Below, piece by piece: positions 45,386-52,639 of a DNA stretch of 64,000 bases; the stretch's first letter is position 1; each line of letters opens with the position of its first letter. The position numbers and the translations under genes were made by a program. This DNA comes from Pleurodeles waltl (Eukaryota; Chordata; Amphibia; Caudata; Salamandridae): NCBI RefSeq assembly GCF_031143425.1, contig NC_090437.1:843957978-844021977 (forward strand). Direction: 5' to 3'. The notes beneath the pieces are model-generated. The model ran no database searches and was not told where the DNA came from. It was given only the letters and a program-made list of their open reading frames with translations.

Positions 45386-45844
45386 GCCATGGAGGCCCCT
45401 CGTGGATCTGGCGTCGTGTACTCATGTGGCTGAGGTGCCCCCCTTCCCTTCCCCCTGAGGTGCCTGTAGTTTTTCTATCTGATGCCCCTGCAGTGTACTC
45501 TCCATTGGTGTCAGGTATCCTGTGTGGGCCTTGCCCATGTGATTTGGGCCCAGTGGTCCACGGACAATGACTGCTAAAAGTATCGGACTTTTAATATTTA
45601 TGTATATATTAGTTTTAAATGTGTGATATTTTTATATGCCGATAATACAATATATTCGACTGTTTATGATCATTTCATTTTGTCTTTGCATTCTTCCGGG
45701 GGGTTTGGGGGTTGTAACAGTGATGCATTGCTATGCATTGATGTGTGTGTTGTAGTGGGTGAGGGTAGTGGTGGGTGTGTAGCGTATGTGTGCCCGTAAT
45801 ATTTTCTCCTCCCCCCTCCCCTGTGTCGTAGGTGTAGTACTCAC

Positions 45845-45927
45845 CGTAGTCTTCTGCGCCGGCGTTCGTGCTCATCGTAGAGGAGCAGGAATACAATAGC
45901 TGGTAGGATGTGTAGTTCGGGTTCCAT
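45845..45927 (-). CDS. Transposase exon 1 (inferred), copy 2
   Basis: From ATG at 45927, 27 codons plus two bases: starts MEPELHILPAI, has a hydrophobic middle and ends DEHERRRRRL, followed by donor GTGAGT (45844). Copy 1 has an 83 nt counterpart at 16365-16447 with conserved start, length and Arg run, although much of the surrounding DNA has diverged. Joined in phase to the main exon at 41670 it gives a 1119 nt frame. N-terminal Arg-rich segments are common in Harbinger transposases and could serve nuclear import or DNA contact. No copy 3 counterpart was found. Confidence 0.68.
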
Positions 45928-46256
45928 GCTGTCCAGATTCCTCGTGGGGTGTATGGAGGTGAGCGTTTTCCGTTTGAAATGTCTGTTTCCGCCGTGTTTT
46001 TATCGGTGGGGCTACCGCCCCGGAAAAGGTGGCGGATTGGTGGGTTGTGATAGGGTGGGTGGTACATTGACTCCCGCCTGTCTGTTGGCGGTGACCGCCG
46101 CGCTGTTTGTTTGTCCCGCCGTGGCGGTCGGAGTGTTAATGTGGCGGTCTCTGTTGGCGGTTTCCGCCAGGGTCAGAATTCCATTTTTTTAACCGCCAGC
46201 CTGTTGGCGGGTTAGCCGCCGCTTTAACACCGACCGCCAGGGTTGGAATGACCCCT

Positions 46257-46735
46257 TAAGTGTGAAGGTAAACTTTTAACCGAGGCCTCCCGCGGCCTGT
46301 AGCCGAGCAGGGCTCTATCGCGGTCGGCCTTAAACTTTGACTTTGCCCTGGTCGAGATGCAACCAGATGACCGATTGGCGCTTTTTGTTTCTAGGCGCTA
46401 AAAAAACAATAATTCTTTAAAAATGTATATCTCTGGTTCCCCTTATCCGATTTTATTCATTTTTGTGTCATTTTAAAGATAAAAATATAATATATTTTTA
46501 CAAAATTGGTTTTGGATTTTTAAACTGTTTCCTGTGTTTTATTTAATTACTGTTTTGTGATATTTGAATGCTTTACACTCTGTCTCCTAAGTTAAGCCTT
46601 GATGCTCGTTGCCAAGCTTCCAAGGGTTGAGCTGGGTTTAATTTACTGAGATCTAACTGGACCTTAGTGGAGGTTAGTGGCCTATTGCTAAGTGTAGGTA
46701 CCTACCTGCCCTTACCAATAACCCATTTTCCAACA
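46257..46735 (+). repeat. Terminal part of 3' LTR after copy 2
   Basis: Resumes at TAAGTGTGAAGGTAAAC and runs to CCAACA; collinear with 32847-33329. Confidence 0.8.
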
Positions 46736-46914
46736 TTTTGTAAAACAAGAAGTAATGTGAAGGGGTCAGTCATGGTGTATGTAACAATAGAGTAGAGGCC
46801 ACAACATTTGAAGTCCAAAGTCCAGTGTCCTTCTATCATGGAAATGGAAAGTGGTTCTGGAACAGTCAACAGAGTGAATCTGTGGGACACAAATGAGTAA
46901 CATCAGGAAGTAGT

Positions 46915-47780
46915 CACTTGCTGGCAGTGGTTGGTGTCTTGTCATTTGCAACTCCTGGAGTCTTGGGTGGACGTTCCCACTTGCAGGGAGGTTCAGTAAC
47001 AACAAAGGCAGGGGTGTCTGAGGGTCTGAGGTGGGTACTTCCCCTGGCAGGGCCTCCCTTCCAGTAGCTGGCAACGATGAAGGGCCTGGTGTAGATGCGC
47101 CAAAGGAAGGGGTGGAGTTTTGTTGTCGATCCTAGCTCAGGGTTGTTTTGATGTCCCTCAGCACCTCTGTTAGGGAGGCTATGTTGGTATTGTGGGTCTC
47201 CCACTGTTCACTCTTTTCCCGATGGAAACCCTTCTGCAGCTTCTTGATTTTCCTAAGTGTTGTTAGTGCCTGGACCATCACGCCTTGGGAATGTTGGTAG
47301 CCTCCTAAGACCTAGCTGATAGTGTCCTGGCGAGGGCCATCACCAGCAGCCTCTTTGTGATGGGCCCTTACCATCCCTCCCAAGCACCCTACCCCCACCT
47401 GCCTGCGCCCTAGGTGCAGCCTGCCCCTTTCCACTGGTTCCAGGTCTTTTATTGTCGGAGTTGGCTGGCTGTGACTCAAGAACCTGGACTCGGGGTCACA
47501 AGATGTTTGGGACTATCCTTGGGACACAGGTTTGGAGCCGATTGGGTGCCTGAGATGTAGAGGCAACAGGGTTGGGAAGAGTCAATGTGCTCAGGCTGAG
47601 GCTGAGAGGTGTCATCTGACCAGGTTGCCCCAATGTACCAGAACTGTCCTCAACGTCCACCGGTCCGGGAGTGTTTTACTCACTGAGGGTATCTTCCATT
47701 GGGGTAGTGGCAGTCTCTTCAGTGGATTCAGTATTTGCAGTCTACCTCCAATAGTTGACAGTGACATTAGGCTAGGGCCG
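46915..47780 (-). pseudogene. Myb1 exon 2, copy 3
   Basis: The minus strand keeps scattered homology: an STEETATTPMEDTLSE-like acidic start near 47720; a helical C-terminal segment SEQWETHNTNIASLTEVLRD through IKTTLS before TAG (47132-47134), matching the FREELRNISSAM... helix of copy 2; and a Pro/Thr-rich continuation to about 46915. Several stops and frameshifts are present. The acceptor could not be placed with confidence. Confidence 0.55.
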
Positions 47781-49498
47781 TGTTCACATTAGATTTGCAC
47801 ATTTGCTTATGTGACAGGTGAAATATTATCATTTTTATTGCCCTGACATTGGAGTTACATACCAATCCCATTTCAGTAAACTAGCCTCAGACTGTCTGGA
47901 TTTTTTGCCTATTGGAGTGATATACATGGACTCATATTTTGCCAGCAGTGCATGCAAAACAGTGGCTAGGCAAGATGTTGTTTGGGTCTTCTTGAGACCT
48001 ATTTGTATGTTATGCAAGCAGTGGCAGAACCTTGGATGATATGATAGCTGTCATCCTGAGGTCGGTGCATTGTGGATTTGACTGCTGCCAATGCCATTCA
48101 AATTACACATCTTGGGGTCTTAGATCTGTCTTAGATGTTCTTTCCAAACATTTTGAGCTGTCCTTCCTGTCCACACTATTTTCACCTTGGCATAGATGCT
48201 TAAGATGGATCTCGGTGTGTTGCCACATCACAGGGTGTACCATGATCTGTATTCTTGTCCCTCCCAGGTGTATTCACTTCATAAGTGAGTCCACGGATGA
48301 TGGTATTATGTCATGTGGACAGTAGCCTGGTGTTTGAGGTTGCATGGCCTGGCCCTCCAGGGATTTACAGTGACGTTACTCAAAACAAAGCTCAGTTTAC
48401 ATTGTTAATCCTCTGAGGTGAGTAGAAGTCCATTGCAAGTATACCAACAATGATATTTGAAAATGTGCTGGGTAGGCTGGTTCATTGGATTGGTTAGACA
48501 GAGCCTCCTGGCATTAGCAGTCTAGTGACTCCCTCTACTACATGCAGTTGTTCGATGTAATTCCCCTAGGTGTGTGCAGTTCATGTTTGAATTCCCAAGA
48601 AATTGTATTTTTACAGGTATACACTGAACTGTTGCTTGGAGTGAAAGTAAGGGATCCTTATATGAGTTCTAGCCATTTCACTCCCTGTGCCACACACACT
48701 GTACAGTTGTCCTCCTCTCAGATGAGTACAGTTCCATGAGTGAGTAGAGGATTGAAGGTGTTTTGTATTGGCATTCCTGTCAGTGCCTGTCCTACTCCCA
48801 CACATTGCACCAGTGGTTCCCAAACTGTGCACCGTGGTTCACGGGTGCACCATCATAACTAGCCAGGGGAACCGCACACAGTTTGGGAACCACTGCTGTA
48901 GTTTTATTTTGTCCGAACTGGACAAAGCTCAGTGGTTCCTGTACTATGTGAGACACCCCTGGCTAGTTTTGATGGCGCACCCGGAAGCCACGGCGACCAG
49001 TTTGGGAACCACTGCATTGCCCAGTTGTTCTCCTCTCAGGTGAGTAGAGATCCATGGTGAGTAGCGGGAGAAGGGTGTTTGTAGCAGGGAACACTGTGTT
49101 GATTGAGGGGTTACAGTAATGTTGCCCCTTGGTCTTTGTATTAATGTCAGTGCCTGTCCTGCTCCCACATACTGTACAGTTGTCCTCCTCTCATGTCAGT
49201 ACCATTCACTAGGGATTTGCAGAATAAGGTAACTTTGAGTGCGGTATACTGTTCTGGTTTTCTTAATGGTAGAACAGTGCCTGCTGGGAATTGTGGTGCT
49301 GTCATTCCCTGTGCTACACACAGTATACAGAGATGTAGTTCCCCTAGGTGAGTCTAGTTCCCATGTGAGATGGCAGACAGTGGTCTTTGGACAGGTGGTG
49401 ACTGGGCCAGTGAGTAGGGTGACAGTGAAGGTGGCACAAGGTTATCAGTTGGCATGCATGGCAGTACAATTTGGTGATATTCTGTTGTTGTGACTTAC
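47781..49498. other. Myb1 intron, copy 3, with degenerate tandem segments
   Basis: About 1.7 kb versus 0.3 kb in copies 1 and 2. Segments with CTGTACAGTTGTCCTCCTCT and GTCAGTGCCTGTCCT recur near 48700, 49015 and 49165, a degenerate tandem duplication. A hAT MITE lies inside (48811-49014). No gene seen. Confidence 0.55.
48811..49014. mobile_element. hAT-type MITE, 204 bp
   Basis: Left terminus CAGTGGTTCCCAAACTG, right terminus its complement CAGTTTGGGAACCACTG. Flanking 8-mers CATTGCAC (48803-48810) and CATTGCCC (49015-49022) match 7/8. An extra internal right-type terminus (about 48879-48895) suggests a composite or duplicated end. Confidence 0.88.
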
Positions 49499-49873
49499 CG
49501 ACTCCACTTCCCCAGGTATTCCTGTCAAGCCCTCAGGATGCAGGATGGCCTAGACCACCTCCTTCCATGATGTGAGCTGTAAGGTAGGAGGTGGGGGACC
49601 ACCACCAGTCTTCAGGATCAAAAGCTGGTGCCTGGATAGCATGGAACAGAACTTCCCTCTGAGGTCGTTCCACCTCTTCCTGATGTCCCTTGTGCGCGGA
49701 GAGGTGCCTACAGAATTCACTCTGTCGACTATCCTTTGCCACATTTTCATTTCCCTTGTGATAGTCGTTTGCTGGATTTGGGTTCTGAATAATGGCTCTA
49801 CTCTTATGAATTTATCCACCATGACTCTTAACTCATCATCTGTGAAACGGGGATTCTTCTGGGGTGACATCAT
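49499..49873 (-). pseudogene. Myb1 exon 1, copy 3
   Basis: From ATG at 49873: MMSPQKNPRFTDDELRVMVD, MKMWQRIVDRVNSVG, RDIRKRWNDLRGKF, TGGGPPPP, then LTSWKEVV-stop, and HPEGLTGIPGEVES before donor GTAAGT (49498). One codon of the RDD motif is deleted and a TAG occurs near the end. The Myb/SANT domain is otherwise clear. The distance to the right TIR (about 0.58 kb) equals that in copy 2 (0.59 kb), which confirms that this is the 5' end of copy 3. Confidence 0.85.
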
Positions 49874-50164
49874 GGTGTTGAATAAATACCTATATTAGTG
49901 GGTGCTGGGTGCTGAACATGTGTATACAGTGGAGAGGTGCAACTAGATGTGCTGGGTGTGTGTTGAGGATGTGGGATATGTGGTTGTGAAACTTGGAAGG
50001 GTGCCTAATCTATGGTTTGGAATTGTTTTTTTGCGAGCTCTATCATGCTGTGTGTGGCGTTCTAGATGCAAAGGATTGTGGTTTGTGAAGGGGTGTGTGC
50101 TTTGCAGATGTGTTGAGTGTGGGAATGTGTCTCAGCTGGATTGTTTCCAAATGCACCCAATGTG

Positions 50165-50449
50165 GTGTAGTGTATTACTGTGGTGACCTCCAACCACTGC
50201 GGTTCAGACCACCATTGGTAGACGGCCACGGCAGGACCACCATAGAGCCTTTTGACTTGTAATACGGTCAGACCACCTGTTTCCCACCCTTCAGAGTCCT
50301 GGCGGTGTCGTTTTTTTGGCAGACTTTTGTTGGTCCTGCCTGTGTAACTCGTAATTCGGTGGTCTGTTTGACTGCCAATATGACGGTCTTTTGGTGGCCG
50401 CCACTTTGGCGGTCTGGCGGTCTGACTGCCAAACTTGTATTGAGGCCCT
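50165..50449 (-). repeat. Subterminal and terminal repeat region of copy 3
   Basis: Dense GGCGGTC/TGGCGGT and GACCACC motifs leading to GTATTGAGGCCC before TTAA. Composition matches the TIR-proximal DNA of copies 1 and 2. Confidence 0.7.
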
Positions 50450-50452
50450 TAA

Positions 50453-52639
50453 TGTTTGGCTCCCTGTGTTACACTGTAATTGTTCTAAATAAAATTGATG
50501 TAGATTCTCCTTTTCCCTGGAACTGAGAAGGAAAGATTTATTGGATTTCAGATTAACACAAAGGGCCCAGGGCTCCATCATATACTAACTTCAAACTACT
50601 CTAAATTCTCCATGGCAGGGGATTCATCAATGGGACCTTGTTGCAATGCCGGATTGTGGTGAGCATTCCAATGTTCAAATGGTAACATTGCTCTAGTGAG
50701 GAAAGTTTTTATTTCTGGACCTGTAATTGAGTTAGTGTATTGAAAACATTCACCCAATCATCCATTACAGCCAAACTGAGTGAGAATTTAAAACCAATAG
50801 AAGTGCTCATTGTGACATAATGGTCAGAATCTGTATCTCTGGCCCTGACCCTACTTCTTGATTGTGGGACTGCAATACACCACTGCAAGTCACAGGTGTG
50901 CTTCTACCTGCTGCAACAGCAACACTACTGGTTTGTGATAGACTATAAGCATCAAAGATCAGTTTCTTGACTGCTAATTGGTCACTGTGAAAGACTTTCT
51001 CAGAGGTCCCTCAGCGGGACATAAAACATGTATTCAGCCAAGCTAGATGAAGCTTGTACTTTTGTGACTCTACAGGAACATCTAAGACCTTTAAAAAACT
51101 CTTTTCTGCAGACGAGACAGAGCATAGGGAAACCAAGAAAGTTACCCCTTGTCAGGTCTAGACAGAAAAAGCTGCAATACAATTTCAAATAATGCCAGGC
51201 ATCTGTTGTCCTTGGATGAATGGGTATCATTGTGGACCAGTAATAAAACCACTGTAACCCATCACAGAAGAAGGTAGCCCAAAGTGCTGCATTCTGGTCG
51301 GGTTGAGGGAAAGTTCTAAACCAATGGACAAAGGGAAGTCCAGGAACATTTAGACCCAATAAGAAAACAGTTGTCTGTTGATTTGGCACACCACAGCACA
51401 ACCAAAGAATTGCCCTCATTCCAGTTTGGGCCAGGAAAAGCACAGTAACAATTTATCAGGCCATGCCAATTGTGTGCTGTACTTCTGTAGATGACAAGAA
51501 ATATTGAAGAGTCACTTCACGAAGCAGACACAAAAGTCCTTCACGGCAGCCTGGGCCAGGAATAGTGCTGACACAGTGTAACAAGACTTTAAGTGGCACG
51601 TGTAGCTTTGTAGATGCCAAAGAACATAAAGAACCATTAGCTGATCTTGGCTGAAAAGTCATCACATTACTAAGTGGACATGTACATCATGGGTAACAAC
51701 CTGTGCTAAGAAAAGGGATGAAATAAGGAGACAAGCCAGCAACGGTGCCCTAAAGCATAAAGGAACCATAGATACGTTCTCATTGGCAAGTTTAACATAT
51801 GATAAAGCACATAGCAGCCGCATGTTTTTTTTGGTGGCATGTTTTTTTTTAAATGCTGAGAAATGATGACTATTTCATGCAACACATAACAGACACAGAA
51901 GTCCTCCTTACTGGTATGGGCATGGAAAGTTGCAGAAAAATACATGACAAGTTATTGTGATGAAAAGGGGAGTAGATGTAAATAGAGCAGCAGGTGCAAT
52001 GGCATTTGGGCCAGTAGCTTGATTGAACCTCTTCATCCTAAATACACTTATGTTTACTTCTAAACAGGCCTTTTTTCCGTGCTTGCCTTAAGGCCACTGG
52101 CGGCTTTGCTATGCCCCTCTATGGGTATGTACATTCCCAGGCTAGTGGATAACTAATATTCGCTTCTAGGTCTCCTCAACCAAGCAAGCATTGGCAATGC
52201 CAATAGGTCTGGCTTTAAAGGCATTTTGTATGGTAAGCTTTACAAGTAGACAGCATGGGAGTTGATATGTATTTGTGTGAAAGCAAATAATTGTAGAATA
52301 ATATTGCTGTATGTTTAAACATTCATTTGACAGTTGCTCTGTCAAGACATACATAAAGATCCATGTAGGTTAATGACTGCCCTTCTCCCATAAGTGCGGT
52401 TGCCAGAGCAAGACAAACAACAGGTATCTTAAGCCACTTTAATAGCATTCCAATACCACGTAGGTGCCTCTGAAAATTCAAGCTCAAGCTACTGGATAAA
52501 TAAACAAGATCATTACTGCTGCAAGGTGGGCATGCTCTTTCTTATGGAAGAACACAACTTCCACCCAATCAAAATATATACTCCTGGATTCCAACATGTG
52601 GGTGGAGCCAAAGACCCTCTATAATGATACTCACATAAT
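50453..52639. other. Unassigned intergenic DNA with weak internal repetition
   Basis: No gene. Segments at about 51490-51570 and 51850-51930 share GAAAT...AGACACA(A/G)AAGTCCT in the same order, suggesting an old tandem or dispersed repeat of about 365 bp. A short GGCCACTGGCGGCTTTGC segment near 52090 is probably a repeat fragment. Confidence 0.4.

Larger units (their letters stand above)
41671..45844 (-). other. Inferred transposase intron containing the whole Myb2 gene in antisense
   Basis: The minus-strand donor CTACG/GTGAGTAC (45844) and acceptor CCTTCCTAG/G (41671) bound about 4.17 kb. Phases match: two bases of Arg in exon 1, one in exon 2. Myb2 exons and the minisatellites lie inside on the + strand. 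Inferred from sequence only; transcripts would settle it. Confidence 0.6.
38051..46256 (+). mobile_element. PIF/Harbinger transposon copy 2 (8.2 kb), the best-preserved copy
   Basis: Termini GGTGGTCATTTCAACCTCGG and the complement of AGGGGTCATTCCAACCCTGG, flanked by TAA (38048-38050, 46257-46259). Gene order: Myb1 (+), transposase main exon (-), Myb2 (+), minisatellites, transposase first exon (-). Myb1 and transposase are tail to tail with their own polyadenylation signals. The transposase is open, Myb1 has one frameshift and Myb2 one stop. Subterminal DNA has repeated GGCGGT/ACCGCC boxes, likely binding sites for the element's proteins (inference). Confidence 0.92.
30252..46735 (+). mobile_element. 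Non-autonomous LTR retrotransposon, family C (gag and protease-like only)
   Basis: Two long LTRs (30252-33329 and 36039-46735) flank a 2.7 kb internal region with gag, a retropepsin-like domain and a hydrophobic segment, but no reverse transcriptase, RNase H or integrase. After removing the nested MITE and Harbinger copy 2, the LTRs are about 2.47 and 2.49 kb and differ by scattered substitutions and a few small indels. The G-rich polypurine tract abuts the 3' LTR. No convincing 5 bp target-site duplication was found (GGTAC left, TTTTG right). Mobilisation would need enzymes from another element (inference). Confidence 0.85.
36039..46735 (+). repeat. 3' LTR of family C, split by Harbinger copy 2
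   Basis: TGTGTGAGAAAACAGGG...TTTTCCAACA, collinear with the 5' LTR. Harbinger copy 2 (38051-46256) interrupts it at an AAAGAGACTAAG box, duplicating TAA. In the 5' LTR the same site is empty (AGAGACTAAGTGTGAAGG, about 32838-32855). It also keeps a 19 bp segment near 38010 that is missing from the 5' LTR. Confidence 0.88.
18655..50449 (-). mobile_element. Old PIF/Harbinger transposon copy 3, reverse-oriented, split by LTR elements
   Basis: Pieces of Myb2 (24249 down to about 18870), transposase (27982-29048, + strand) and Myb1 (49873 down to about 46915) lie in the order expected for one reverse-oriented Harbinger. LTR elements B and C sit between them. The right terminus reads ...TTGTATTGAGGCCC before TTAA (TAA at 50450-50452), similar to copy 1, and is preceded by GGCGGTC-rich subterminal DNA. 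Without the two LTR elements the span is about 12.3 kb. The left terminus was not found. The start given is only the edge of the family A LTR, and the element may continue into 5224-7117. Confidence 0.72.

Noticed and set aside
43567..45425. Several Leu/Pro/Cys-rich minus-strand frames up to 198 codons
   Set aside because: Antisense readings of the copy 2 minisatellites within the inferred transposase intron.
30247..46740. Target-site duplication for LTR element C
   Set aside because: Flanks GGTAC and TTTTG do not match in any nearby register; not claimed.
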